This document shows positions 10,479-21,100 of a stretch of 64,000 nt of DNA, one piece after another (within the stretch, counting starts at the first letter, position 1; the number at the start of each line of letters is the position of its first letter). This DNA is from Cubamyces lactineus (Eukaryota > Basidiomycota > Agaricomycetes > Polyporales > Polyporaceae). The stretch spans positions 186,001-250,000 of the forward strand of contig JACDTU010000014.1 of the NCBI GenBank assembly GCA_022376465.1. Direction: 5' to 3'. A model generated the notes under the pieces. It saw only the letters and a list, made by a program, of their open reading frames with translations, ran no database searches and was not told where the DNA came from. The position numbers and the translations under genes are program-made.

Positions 10479-13400
10479 TCAGCTTGTTTTCGATGTGTCT
10501 CGGGCTAGCCGGCCAGTCGCGTCGACGAATTGAAGGAGAGCTCCCCGGCATTTGACGTTACCTAGTGCATTCTTAACGGTGAAGGGGAAGCGGCCCATTG
10601 CGCGTCGAAACTCGTGTCGCTGGACGTTGAAGCGGCGGCAACTCCTGAGGAAGTGGTCGACGGTTTCTGGAGTGTGGCAAGTGGGGCACATGGGCGATGA
10701 CACAGCGCGTATGCGGTGGAGAAAAGCGTTCAGGCCAATGTGGCCTGAGCGGAGCTGGGTGATCGCGCTGCAGTGTGTGCGTGGGAGCTTCTGGTAGACC
10801 TTGAGCACTTGGCGTCCCGGTGGGATATCGCCTGTGAGGCGCTTGAGGCGCTTCCCTTGTGGGGAGGCGTCCCAGCGCTGCTTCCACTCTGCCATTGCGC
10901 GTTCCCTGTAGTGTGCTTTGAGGGCAGATTGGCTGCAAGGGAGATCCTGCAGGCCCGTCAGCGACTCTGGAAGGTCAGTGGAGTCACCTTCTGCCGCTGC
11001 CTTTGCCTCAGCGTCGGCCCATTCGTTGCCTTTGATTCCCTTGTGGCCGGGAACCCAGATAACCCTTAGGCGTAGCGATCGACGCTTTCGTTTGAGGCGT
11101 TCGTAGTGAGTGTTGAATAGCTCCGCCAGTTGCTGTCCAGGGCACGGCCGACGCGCTTTCGCTGCCCGGATGGCGGGCCGACTGTCAAGCAGGATATTGG
11201 CCTTCGTGATGCGCGGTTCGGACTTGATGATGTCGAGGGCCATGGCCATACCCGCCAGCTCTCCTTCAAACACTAGGTGAAGCCGGTCGGACCCGAGATG
11301 GGCCCACCGGACATGGCGCTGACCGCTCGGCCCCATCGCCACAGCAGATGCGCCGATGCCGCCCTTGTAACCCGAGCCGTCAGTAAAAACGCAGAGTTCA
11401 CCACTACTCACGATGTCGTCTACGATCGCTGCTGCTCTCGTCTTATCTTCGCCCTCCAACACCTCGAAACCTGCCCGCTTTGAAGGATCCCATAGGCCTG
11501 GGTCAATCGTTTCGACGTGTTGGAGCTCCGGGAAAGCTTGCAGTAGTTCATGAATCGGTGATCGATGGAAGCGGGGGTAGTTGCGGCGACAGTGCTTGAC
11601 CACTTTGTGGAGTGGGTGAGACTCTGGCAGAGACGCTAAACGAGCGGTGGCATTGAATGCGGCCACGTTGAGCCGAAGGTCGATGGGTAACAGGCCGGCG
11701 TGGTAGTCGAGAACAATGGTGGAGGTGGATTTGAAGGCGCCTGTGATCATAAGTGCCGCCACTCGCTGAACCTTACCTAGGCGCCGAGCAAGTCCCACGG
11801 AGCCTTTCGCACGCAGCGTGCCCTCGGGATGTCGCACCGGGGTGTACCACACTGGTAGACCATATTCCATCTTAGGAATGACGACGGCTTGGAAGAGCTG
11901 GCGGACATGTGAGTGTGGTAGGCCGAAACGAGGGCGGGTGAGGCGCCCTATCGCCATAAGAGCGGAGGTGCCCTTCGCTATGGCCATGTCAGCGTGCTCG
12001 CGCCAGCGAAGGCGGCGATCCATGACGACACCGAGGTACTTAGCTGAGTCTGCTGCTGGAATCTCGTAGCCGTTAAGTGTCAGCGGGAGTGGTGAGTACT
12101 TCTTCTCATTGCGAGTGAAGTGGATTAGCTGAAACTTGCCGAGGTCGAAGCAGCATGCATGCTGCTCTGACCATTCTGACATCTTCGGGCCAAGGCTCGA
12201 CAACTTGCGGATGTTCTCCTCGATGGTCTTTGATGCGACTAGCATGGCAGTGTCATCGATGAACCCGCCAGATGCTCGCTTGGTATCCCTGAGGTCTATA
12301 AGTTCGAGCAGGTCAGCTGAATAGAAAAGGTACAAGATGGGGGACAGTGGAGAGCCCTGGGGCAGGCCAGTGCTCGCGCGCAGAGGTTCCGAGGTGTAGT
12401 CGTCGAACTTGAGTTGGGTGCAGCGGTCCGTGAGGAAGTCCGCGATCCACTGGACCAAGTCTTCTGGAACCCGGCGCTTTCGTAGGTTATGCAGTAGCCG
12501 CGTATGGTTGACGAAGGGGAAAGCCGAAGTGATATCCAGGTAGAGAACTGAGGCTACTTCGCCTCTGCGCCATGCGTCCTTGATCCGTTGGGTGATGTAC
12601 AGCACCGCGTCCGTAGTCGTCCGGCCCGCGCGTCCTCCGAAATGAGTGGCGGGAAGAAGGCCATGTTGCTCTGCCAGTGCCGCGAGCCTCTGTGCCATGA
12701 CCGCTTCGATGACCTTGCTGGAAGTGTCCTCCAGCGCGATCGGCCGGTATGCCTTGGGCACTAAGTAGCTTGGCTTCCCGGGCTTGCGGAGAGTGATAGT
12801 CGTGAAGGTCTTCCACTGCTTCGGGTGATGCCCCAGCGTGATGCACTTGTTCGCCAAGGTAGTCAGTGTGTGCTTGACCACATAGGAGCACTCCTTGAGA
12901 GCTGCGTTCGGGACACCCGAGGGCCCGGCCGCCTTGAATGGGCTGAGGTTGTCGATGGCTGCTTCCACTTCTTCCAGGGAGATGGGGCTGTGGTCGAGCT
13001 GGGGTGGGTAGGTAGCATCAGTGATATCTTCGAGCTTCGCGGGTGGAGGAGTGGGGAAGAACTGCGCCATTAATGCATCACGCTTCTCGTGGCATGTCCG
13101 AGCCACTGAACCGTTGGGGAGTTGAAGAGCTGGGAGTCGAGCTGCGATTGTGTCCTCAGGAGCCTGCGTGACGTACTTGCATGCCTGCCAAATGGTCTTC
13201 TCGTTGGCTTCCTCTACCCACTGGCGCCAGTGCGCGCGTTGCTGGCGGCGGATTGCGGCGTGATAGTTGTTGCGAGCTATGCGGGCTGCGGCTCTGTCCA
13301 CGTCGGTAGCATTACGCTTGGCCGCTCGGTTTTGAAGATGCTTGAGGGCACGTTGCTGCTCTGTGAGTTCCGCCGTCCACCAGCGTTTGGAGTAGGGGCT

Positions 13401-14333
13401 CGGCTTGCTAAACGGGACCGCCTCCTCTGCTGCCTGTGTGAGGATGTTAGTCATGTCTCGGACAATGGCATCAAGCTCATCTCTGGTGGTGGCCCCGCTA
13501 GCCCGCTTGTCCAGCTCGAGGGCATCCCAACCCTTTTCCACTAGACACGTGTAGACGATCCAGTCCGCATTGTGCCATTGACGGCGGGCCTCGCGTTCCA
13601 GAGTGGGTACCTCCAGGTGGAGGACCGTGTTGACCGCCCGGTGATCTGACCCGTGGCCATCCGCCGTTTCGCATACCGTTACGAGGTCTTCGATGGTGTC
13701 TGAGACGAAGACCAGGTCGATGGTTGACCAGGAGTGATGCGCGTCTGAAAAGCATGTTGGGGACTCAGGCGGTAGCGAGAGAGAGAGAGCGTTGTCTGCA
13801 AGTAGCCGTATGAGCGACTCGGAGTTTGACCTGCGGGTCCGCTTGGGGACGTTGGGTCCCGACCAGAGCGGGTGATGCATGTTGAAGTCGCCGACAAGCA
13901 GAATAGGGACGTGCGAGAGGGTGGGCTGTTGGAAGGCTGACGCTAGGAGGGCAATAGTGCTGTCAGTATTAGGAGGGTTATATACAGAGAAGACGGCAAG
14001 AGAAGTTGTTGGGAAGGTAAGCTTAACGGCAGTGAGGTCAAGTGTCTTGAGGTGTATCTGGGTGTACGAGTCGGATGGGAGCCGGTTGCTGACATAGATT
14101 GCGCTATGGACTAAGTCCTGTTCCGACCGATTCGCAGCCGTACTCGGGAGAATCAGGTTCCAGTGTGGGGACCTGAAAGAGAGCTGTGAGTCAATGCGGT
14201 ACGGAAGCTCCTGAAGGCAAATGATATCCCAGTCTTTAGGGTTAGTGAGGTTAAGCAGTGACTTGAGGACCTCCGGCTGTTTTCGACAATTGAGGTTCTT
14301 GACTCGTAGACCCTTCATTGTGGCTTCGTTCAT
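10479..14333 (-). CDS. LINE-B ORF2: endonuclease - reverse transcriptase - RNase H, 1284 aa
   Basis: Replication polyprotein of LINE-B, uninterrupted. In order: AP-type endonuclease (KNLNCRKQPE, CLQELPYR, VGDFNMHHPLW, TIDLVFVSD, GSDHRAV) in the first 240 residues; RT with AAGPSGVPNAA, LRKPGKPSYLVPKAYRPIAL, HFGGRAGRTTTDAV, LDITSAFPFV, GLPQGSPLSPIL and catalytic FIDDTAML near residue 690; RNase H from about residue 980 (VFTDGSGYKGGIGA ... WVPGHKGIKGNEWADAEAK); and a terminal zinc-binding stretch CPTCHTPETVDHFLRSC near residue 1212. All metal-binding acidic residues I can locate are present. Translation probably couples to ORF1, whose stop overlaps this start as ATGA (14333-14330). Likely still enzymatically competent; activity is inference. 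Confidence 0.93.
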   Translation of the reverse strand: MNEATMKGLRVKNLNCRKQPEVLKSLLNLTNPKDWDIICLQELPYRIDSQLSFRSPHWNLILPSTAANRSEQDLVHSAIYVSNRLPSDSYTQIHLKTLDLTAVKLTFPTTSLAVFSVYNPPNTDSTIALLASAFQQPTLSHVPILLVGDFNMHHPLWSGPNVPKRTRRSNSESLIRLLADNALSLSLPPESPTCFSDAHHSWSTIDLVFVSDTIEDLVTVCETADGHGSDHRAVNTVLHLEVPTLEREARRQWHNADWIVYTCLVEKGWDALELDKRASGATTRDELDAIVRDMTNILTQAAEEAVPFSKPSPYSKRWWTAELTEQQRALKHLQNRAAKRNATDVDRAAARIARNNYHAAIRRQQRAHWRQWVEEANEKTIWQACKYVTQAPEDTIAARLPALQLPNGSVARTCHEKRDALMAQFFPTPPPAKLEDITDATYPPQLDHSPISLEEVEAAIDNLSPFKAAGPSGVPNAALKECSYVVKHTLTTLANKCITLGHHPKQWKTFTTITLRKPGKPSYLVPKAYRPIALEDTSSKVIEAVMAQRLAALAEQHGLLPATHFGGRAGRTTTDAVLYITQRIKDAWRRGEVASVLYLDITSAFPFVNHTRLLHNLRKRRVPEDLVQWIADFLTDRCTQLKFDDYTSEPLRASTGLPQGSPLSPILYLFYSADLLELIDLRDTKRASGGFIDDTAMLVASKTIEENIRKLSSLGPKMSEWSEQHACCFDLGKFQLIHFTRNEKKYSPLPLTLNGYEIPAADSAKYLGVVMDRRLRWREHADMAIAKGTSALMAIGRLTRPRFGLPHSHVRQLFQAVVIPKMEYGLPVWYTPVRHPEGTLRAKGSVGLARRLGKVQRVAALMITGAFKSTSTIVLDYHAGLLPIDLRLNVAAFNATARLASLPESHPLHKVVKHCRRNYPRFHRSPIHELLQAFPELQHVETIDPGLWDPSKRAGFEVLEGEDKTRAAAIVDDIVSSGELCVFTDGSGYKGGIGASAVAMGPSGQRHVRWAHLGSDRLHLVFEGELAGMAMALDIIKSEPRITKANILLDSRPAIRAAKARRPCPGQQLAELFNTHYERLKRKRRSLRLRVIWVPGHKGIKGNEWADAEAKAAAEGDSTDLPESLTGLQDLPCSQSALKAHYRERAMAEWKQRWDASPQGKRLKRLTGDIPPGRQVLKVYQKLPRTHCSAITQLRSGHIGLNAFLHRIRAVSSPMCPTCHTPETVDHFLRSCRRFNVQRHEFRRAMGRFPFTVKNALGNVKCRGALLQFVDATGRLARDTSKTS

Positions 14334-14734
14334 GCAGCCATGCCCGCCCTACTCAGGCGAGCTGGTGCCAACTTGGGGTTGAAGCTAGGATTGTAGTACG
14401 CCGAACCGTTAGAGAACCGCTCGAACGACCTGGCCTGCGCGGCCGCCTTGACAGGACAACAGCCTGCTACCGACTTGTGGGGCCCGCCGCAGTTCGCGCA
14501 GTGGGCTTTGATGTGTGGACAATGTCGGACGTTGCTGCATTTTGTCTTCGCCGGGCACGCGCATTCCCGTGTCGAGTGGTTCCCCGCACAGCGGGCGCAC
14601 TTGAGGGACGCGGGTTCGGATAAATGGGGACACGCCTTGGCGACGTGGCCAAACTCTTGACAACGGAAACATTGGACAGGTGGGGGACTGAACTTCCGGA
14701 CCGGGCAGATCGCGCCGCAAATGGACAGAGACCT
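14330..14734 (-). pseudogene. LINE-B ORF1, 3' part with CCHC zinc knuckles (split by Gypsy element)
   Basis: C-terminal third of the LINE nucleic-acid-binding protein. Zinc-knuckle pattern: CFRCQEFGHVAKACP, then CARCAGNHSTRECAC and CPHIKAHCANCGGPHKSVAGC, three successive Cys/His groups. The stop TGA (14332-14330) overlaps the ORF2 ATG. The 5' part lies at 25299-26339 beyond the Gypsy insertion. Taking one copy of the GTAGA repeat, the two parts are in frame and total 482 codons including stop. The gene was therefore intact until the Gypsy element landed. Confidence 0.88.
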
Positions 14735-14739
14735 GTAGA
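14735..14739. repeat. Left 5-bp target-site duplication of the Gypsy element
   Basis: GTAGA directly before the 5' LTR; the same five bases follow the 3' LTR at 25299-25303. Five bases is the usual Ty3/Gypsy duplication length. Confidence 0.93.
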
Positions 14740-15018
14740 TGTAAGGATTCCGTGCAACTAGCACGGGATCCACACTGGAATGTGCCACGAGCACATTCCG
14801 ACATTCCGAAGGGGATGGCGCTAATCGCGCCATCCGCGTAGATTACAAACACTTGTACTAGATCTATGCGAGCGTACGGCGCCCTAGACGTTCGGGGTCT
14901 GGGCGCCTGGTGGGAAAGTCTTTCTTACCCACCATCCTCACGAGTACGCCGAGCCCAATACGAGCCCGGTCCAGAGTACTTGAGGATAGGGTGTGGAAGA
15001 CACCCGTGAGTTTTAACA
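14740..15018 (+). repeat. 5' LTR, 279 bp
   Basis: Starts TGTAAGGATTCC, ends GTTTTAACA. It contains perfect hairpins such as GGAATGTGC-cacga-GCACATTCC (14777-14799) and GGATGGCGC-taatc-GCGCCATCC (14813-14835). Confidence 0.95.
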
Positions 15019-15121
15019 CTTTTTTACTCTCCCGAGTAGCGAACAACAAGCCCGAATTGGGCCCGACGTCACACGTCATCAAGAATCCCCCATTCCACCA
15101 ACTCAACTTCTATCTCTAGAC

Positions 15122-18100
15122 ATGGCGTCTAGAGATTCTCCCACAGGAGAGGGGCAACCATCACGGTTGTCCCCGAAGACAACTCGTCCTCCTCTCGCAC
15201 CTCTTGCCACGTCGGCATCAGGTCCGAGCAGGTCCACCCCCTCGCAATTAGCGGGGGGTTCTTCACCTTTCGAATTGCTGCAAGCTGGCAGCGCGACGAC
15301 CTCCAAGAAACCTTCACCTCTCGCTAGCAGAGCAGCTAGCAAGAGCCGGCCAAGCAGCAGATCATCAAACCGTTCAAACGCGAACAGTGACCGAGGTAAG
15401 CGAAGGGCTACCTCGCCCCGAGCATACAGAACTCCACCCGAGACAGAAGAGCCCGCCGAGCAATTAGTTCGCGCGGGTAACAAGCAATCACCTAGGTCGG
15501 ATCACGAAGGACGATTGCAACAAGCAATCGAGTCGGGACAAGTGTCTAGACGTCAGTCAGAGCAAGGCAGCCAAGCGCTGCAGAAAGCCGCGATAGCCGG
15601 CTTACTTCGAGATGCGCGAGCACGATATAGCCAGCTCGCACAACAAGTGCAGCAGGCTGAAGAGCAATTCACAGCTCAAATAGAAGCTGTAATGGCTGCT
15701 ACTGGGTTGTCCTTGGACTGGGAAGACGAGCGAGAAAACGACAAGTCGTCATTTCATGAGGATGACGCCATGTCCTCCAGAGACGAACAGCAGGTGGACG
15801 ATCTAGTCCAACCTGAAGAAAACGACCAGTCAGGCCCCGAAGAAGAAGGACCTCAACGATTCGTGAGTGGAGTGCAAGAAGCTCTCCACCGTCTTGATGC
15901 AGGACGAATGCATCGTCTGCGAAGTGCCGGATTGGCGGAAGAGGAGCACTTCATTAGTACTCCTCAAACAAGCCCGTCGTATCATTCGGCCAGTGCCCAA
16001 TTTGGACGCACCGAGGAGCAACGAGCCCCTCGGCGTAGTGTCGCGTTCGATGGGCTTGGTCCAAGTTCGATGCCGTCCGTTGAGGATTCGCTGGTTGCGG
16101 ATCCCCAGCCTTCAGCATCGAGAGGTCCGGCATATAGGCAGACGGCGTGGACTTTGCCATTATCGGGACCGAGTGCCTGGGGTCCTCGTAGGACCTCGAT
16201 GGCACCTACTATCACAGCGCCTATCTCGGGTTCACGCGAACCACGAGAAGACTTAGCCTACGTTGGCCCCATAGCCAACGTACGCGATGGTATAGGAGTT
16301 CAAAGGCTCCTTACCATGATAGATGAACAAGTGGGAAGTGATCCCACCGACGAGCCGCCTGCGTATTTGAAGCTGGCTAAATTGCCAGCTCCACCGCAAT
16401 ACGAAGGCAAGGACGACGCCGACAAGTTCGAGGTCTGGCTTCAAAGCCTACTCGAATATTTCAGTACCCTGCGCCTAACTGGCAAAGGGTTCGATAAGGA
16501 TCGTCTGCGACTAGCAGGCAATAGCCTAGGTGGCAACGCAGCCACCTGGTTCTACAACACCATCAAGTCCCCGACGCGCGAGAAGACGCACTGGACGTTC
16601 GAAGAAGCCATAGTAGGCTTATATCGACGGTTCATTCACCGCGATATGCATTTGGTAGCAGAGCAGCAATTCGCTGCTCTGAAATACGACTCCACTAAGG
16701 GTGGAGTCGCAGCTCTTTACGAACAGATGCGCTTCCACGCCGACAAGATGTGGGAGAAGCCTACCGACTTCCAGATGCGCAAGAAACTGCTCGAAACATT
16801 ACCCTACCAATTCGAGCAAACCCTCACTATATACAAAGGGCTATCTGCCCAGTATAACACATTCTGGGAGATTTACCAGGCCGCGCTCGAATATGAGCAA
16901 AGCCTCCGAATTCTGCAAAGCCGCCGAAACTCGCGTGAAACATCGGGTACACAGGCTAGTACCTCTAGTTCAGGCAAAGCATCACGAGACGCTAAGTCTG
17001 GACGATCGCATGGAACATCACATCGTCAGCAACAACGAACCACTGCAAATAGCAGTGGCAAACCGGGATGGTCCTATCATAGACCATCCGACAATCGAAA
17101 TTACCGTGCACCTCAAGCGAGTGCTTCAGGTACACGGCCCACTTCATCCACTAATGTACCCCGCAATGAGCGCGGTACGGGTCCGGTGAAGTGCTTCGCA
17201 TGTGGCCAAATAGGCCATTACGCAAGTGATCCAACCTGTCCGAAGTATGGGAAGCAAAATACTTCCCATAACGCGAGGATGTTCGCGCAGCAAGTAGTGC
17301 CCGAACCTCCAGCGGACGAAGAAGAGCCGGTTCCACTAGAACCTGCTGAAGTCCCTTCTAAGGAGGAAGCGGAAGAGGAACATCCCTTTTCCGAAACAAT
17401 CCCTGAACCCGAAGCGGATTACCCCGAATCCGAATTCGGAGGTAATGGATCTCAATACGAATCGGATCGAGAAGACTTACCCTCGCCGATATTCGAAGAA
17501 GAGATCGAATTCAATGGCATGCGCGTAGCAGCAATAAAAGAGATCGAAACTGATCTCTTGCGAGCCCATGCGATGGCCGTTCAACCAGAACGGAACATCC
17601 GGCATGGGTGGCTATACGATGCTAAGGTCCGAAGGTTGACAAGGCCTGAAGACCAACCGAAGCGTAATGAGTACGCACAGCGCACACTATGTGCTGAGAT
17701 ACCCATCAATGGTATCAAAGCTCTGGCGTTATTCGATTCGGGTTGCACAACCGACTCGATGACACACGAGATGGCGTATCTGTGCAGAGCAGATCGCATC
17801 GACCTGAACGAACCCGTTGGGCTCCAACTAGGAACCAAGGGAAGTAGAACGCGCATCAATTTCGGTGCGCGTGCTACGGTACAGGTCGGCCCAGTCAAGG
17901 CTGACCACTACTTCGATGTAGTAGACATCGACAAATACGATGTCATCTTGGGTACCATGTTCTGTCGAGAGCACAAAGTAGTGCTCAACTTTGGCAACGA
18001 CACGGTAACGGTAAAGGGACAATCGATTAGATTGTTCGACCCGGCCGAGTACGAAACGCGAAGACGACGTCAGGAAAATGACGTCGCAAAAGGAATTGCA

Positions 18101-18196
18101 CAAAGCAATATCCCGCCACCTAAGGCTAATCGGCCTATGGTGGACAAGGGAAAGAATACAACCCAGTATTCTACGCCCACAGCATCCGCAAAGTAG
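15122..18196 (+). CDS. Gypsy gag-protease ORF, 1024 aa
   Basis: Capsid precursor plus aspartic protease of the element. The first 400 residues are Ser/Pro/Gln-rich and probably disordered; a capsid-like helical region follows (residues about 420-610, with WLQSLLEYFSTLRL, WFYNTIKSP and ALYRRFIHRDM-type segments). A zinc knuckle CFACGQIGHYASDPTCP lies near residue 690 (CX2CX4HX6C spacing) and a retroviral-type protease with LFDSGCTTDSM near residue 870 and VILGTMFC downstream. The ATG at 15122 is the first in the frame after the LTR. The ORF ends with UAG at 18194-18196 and the pol frame continues directly after it in the same phase. Protease therefore belongs to this ORF rather than to pol. 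Confidence 0.93.
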   Translation: MASRDSPTGEGQPSRLSPKTTRPPLAPLATSASGPSRSTPSQLAGGSSPFELLQAGSATTSKKPSPLASRAASKSRPSSRSSNRSNANSDRGKRRATSPRAYRTPPETEEPAEQLVRAGNKQSPRSDHEGRLQQAIESGQVSRRQSEQGSQALQKAAIAGLLRDARARYSQLAQQVQQAEEQFTAQIEAVMAATGLSLDWEDERENDKSSFHEDDAMSSRDEQQVDDLVQPEENDQSGPEEEGPQRFVSGVQEALHRLDAGRMHRLRSAGLAEEEHFISTPQTSPSYHSASAQFGRTEEQRAPRRSVAFDGLGPSSMPSVEDSLVADPQPSASRGPAYRQTAWTLPLSGPSAWGPRRTSMAPTITAPISGSREPREDLAYVGPIANVRDGIGVQRLLTMIDEQVGSDPTDEPPAYLKLAKLPAPPQYEGKDDADKFEVWLQSLLEYFSTLRLTGKGFDKDRLRLAGNSLGGNAATWFYNTIKSPTREKTHWTFEEAIVGLYRRFIHRDMHLVAEQQFAALKYDSTKGGVAALYEQMRFHADKMWEKPTDFQMRKKLLETLPYQFEQTLTIYKGLSAQYNTFWEIYQAALEYEQSLRILQSRRNSRETSGTQASTSSSGKASRDAKSGRSHGTSHRQQQRTTANSSGKPGWSYHRPSDNRNYRAPQASASGTRPTSSTNVPRNERGTGPVKCFACGQIGHYASDPTCPKYGKQNTSHNARMFAQQVVPEPPADEEEPVPLEPAEVPSKEEAEEEHPFSETIPEPEADYPESEFGGNGSQYESDREDLPSPIFEEEIEFNGMRVAAIKEIETDLLRAHAMAVQPERNIRHGWLYDAKVRRLTRPEDQPKRNEYAQRTLCAEIPINGIKALALFDSGCTTDSMTHEMAYLCRADRIDLNEPVGLQLGTKGSRTRINFGARATVQVGPVKADHYFDVVDIDKYDVILGTMFCREHKVVLNFGNDTVTVKGQSIRLFDPAEYETRRRRQENDVAKGIAQSNIPPPKANRPMVDKGKNTTQYSTPTASAK

Positions 18197-21100
18197 AGGA
18201 GCGTGGTGCATTCCACGAAAGTGGAACCCTCCCGAACGCACCGCGCGACAAGCGACTTAATGTCGTCAGGAGGGGGAGGGGACGGCAACTCAGCCGTTAA
18301 GATTCCTGTACGACATCAAGGTCGGGCCAAAACAGACTCAGCCCCAAATATCAATGAAAGATTTGTGCCAACTAGGCACTCATCTACGGAACCCAGAAGA
18401 GACCGATGGGGTCAAGAAGATCCCTACGGAATGAACGAGATGCTTGATCGGATTGCAAAAGAGCAATGGGAAGATGAGATAATACGACGAAGCCACGTTG
18501 GCTTCGTCATAGACGAAAAAGAGGAGGAGCTAATCAAGCTCCGCGAAAAGTGGTATGCGAAGACGGAGGACATCATGCGTCCTCCGCCAGATGAATTACC
18601 TCCTTATAGGGAGATAAATCATCGCATTCCACTCATCGACGAACAGAAGAAGTACCGCTATCACCTACCTCGGTGTGCGGAAGTAGTCAAGCCCGCACTG
18701 ATCGAGAAGATCAGGCGGTACGTTAAGGCAGGATGGTGGCGACATGCCACTGTGGAGCAAGCAGCTCCCCTGCTATGCGTAGCCAAGAAAGACGGCAAAT
18801 TACGGACAGTTGTTGACGCACGTCAGCGTAACAACAATACGGTCCACGACCTCACGCCATTTCCGGACCAGGATCTGATCCGGATGGATGTCGCTCGAGC
18901 TAAGTATCGCTCGAAGATCGACTTATCCGATGCGTATGAACAAATACGCATAATAGCTGAGGACGTGTGGAAGACAGCGTTTGCCACTCCTTGTGGCACG
19001 TTTGTGAGCGAGGTCATGCAACAGGGTGACACGAACGCTCCATCAACGTTCCAACGCCTGATGACTTCCTTGTTCTGGGATTGCATTGGACGATTTGTCC
19101 ATGTATATCTCGACGATATCTTTGTGTATTCGGACTCCATCGAGGAACACGAAAAGCACCTGGAGATCGTCTTCGAGAAGCTACGCAAAGCGCAGCTGTA
19201 TTTAAGCCGCAAAAAATGCGACTTATTCTCGAAGGACATGGACTGTCTCGGTCATCGAATAGATGATCGGGGACTTCACGCCGATATGGACAAGATGAGC
19301 AGAATCCGCAATTGGAGGACTCCTCGTTCGTACCAGGAAGTGCAACGCTTCCTGGGTCTAGTCAACTACCTCGCACACTTCATGCCTGATGTAACGGCGT
19401 ACACCACGCCATTATCGGGTATGATTAGGAACGACAGACCTTTCGTCTGGCGCGCATTGCACGACAAGTGCTTTGAGTCGATCAAAGCCTTGGCTTGCAA
19501 AGTTCCCATTCTCAAGCCGATCGACCCCAACAGGAATGAGCCTATTTGGCTCATTTGCGACGCTTCCGTATATGGGCTCGGTGCCCTATACGGCCAAGGA
19601 CCTAACTGGCAAACCTGTCGTCCTGCTGGACTTCTATCTAAGAAGTTCACGAGTGCGCAACGAGCGTACCCCACTTATGAGCAGGAAGCTCTAGCAATTC
19701 TCGAAGGATTGATGAAGTGGGAGGACAAACTACTAGGACGACATGTCCACGTAGTAACAGACCACAAGGCCTTGGAATTCTTGCAAGGGATACCTCGGCC
19801 CAACAGCCGACAAATCTGGTGGTACGAGTTTTTAGCTCGTTTCCAGTACGACATCACGTACATCCCGGGCAAGTTGAACAAAGTAGCTGACTGCTTGTCA
19901 CGCTACTATGAGAACGACAACTTCGATGAACCCGTCAACGAGTGGGACTACGTCAACGCAGACGTACGTCTTGATCCGAATGGGGATTTTCTTCCCTTTT
20001 CGCGAATGATCGAGTTGAAGGCTAGTCGTATTTTGCGACGATCTGCAAGGCTAGCGGAGAAGCAAGAAGCTTCTCTTGCTGCAAAAGCCAAACTTCCAGA
20101 AGTTGTCGAAGATCGCGTTCAGGAAGCCCAACAGCTTTCTGTAGCCCGTCCACAAACAGTGAACGAGGCTCCGAAGAAGGACGAAGATCCTACAGTAGGA
20201 GAACTCCTATCATCAGGACCTCCACTCAAGATTCGAGTGGAATCACAAGATGGATTCCATAACGCTATCCGAAAGGGATACGTTATGGACACGATGTTCA
20301 AGAAAATCGTCGAGGATCCGTCTCAGCACAAGGCCTTCACCATGCGTGAAGGTCTTCTCTACACTCAGAACCATAGCGGTAGCGAGGTACTATGTGTACC
20401 TCGCGTACTACTCAAGGCTAGGATGCTGCCCGAGCTAGTTATCGACCGTGCTCACGGCACGCTTGGTCATCTCGGGCCTCAACGCACGTCTGACTACGTT
20501 AGGCGATGGTTCTGGTGGCCTAGCCTACGCAAGGACGTAGATAAATTCTGCACATCTTGCGGCACTTGTCAGACCATTAAGGCGAGCAATCAGCTCCCTA
20601 TGGGTCTCTTACATAGTTTACCAATTCCACGAATGCCGTGGAATTCGATTTCGATGGATTTTGTGGGTCCTTTCCCGCCGTCGCACGGACACGATTATGT
20701 GTGGGTGATCGTCTGTCGATTAACTTCACTGGTACACTTAGTACCTATCAATACTACTACTACCGCGGCCGAGTTGGCCATGGTCTATCTACGAGAAGTA
20801 GTGCGACTGCATGGACTGCCCGAGACTATTGTGTCTGACAGGGACAGCAAGTTCACGTCCAAATTTTGGCGCGAACTGCACCGGTTGATGGGGGCTAAAT
20901 TGCTCATGTCGACCGCTTTTCACCCACAGACAGATGGACTTAGCGAGCGAACTATTCGTTCGGTCACGCAAATTCTGAGAGCCATGGTAGCTCCGGACCA
21001 GAAAGACTGGTACGAGAAGCTACCCCTAGCCGAATTCGCCTTGAATTCAGCTACAAACGCATCTACTGGGTTTGCTCCATTCGAGTTGACCTACGGCTAC

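Noticed and set aside
15019..15060. tRNA primer-binding site after the 5' LTR
   Set aside because: No stretch I could match to a tRNA 3' end with confidence.
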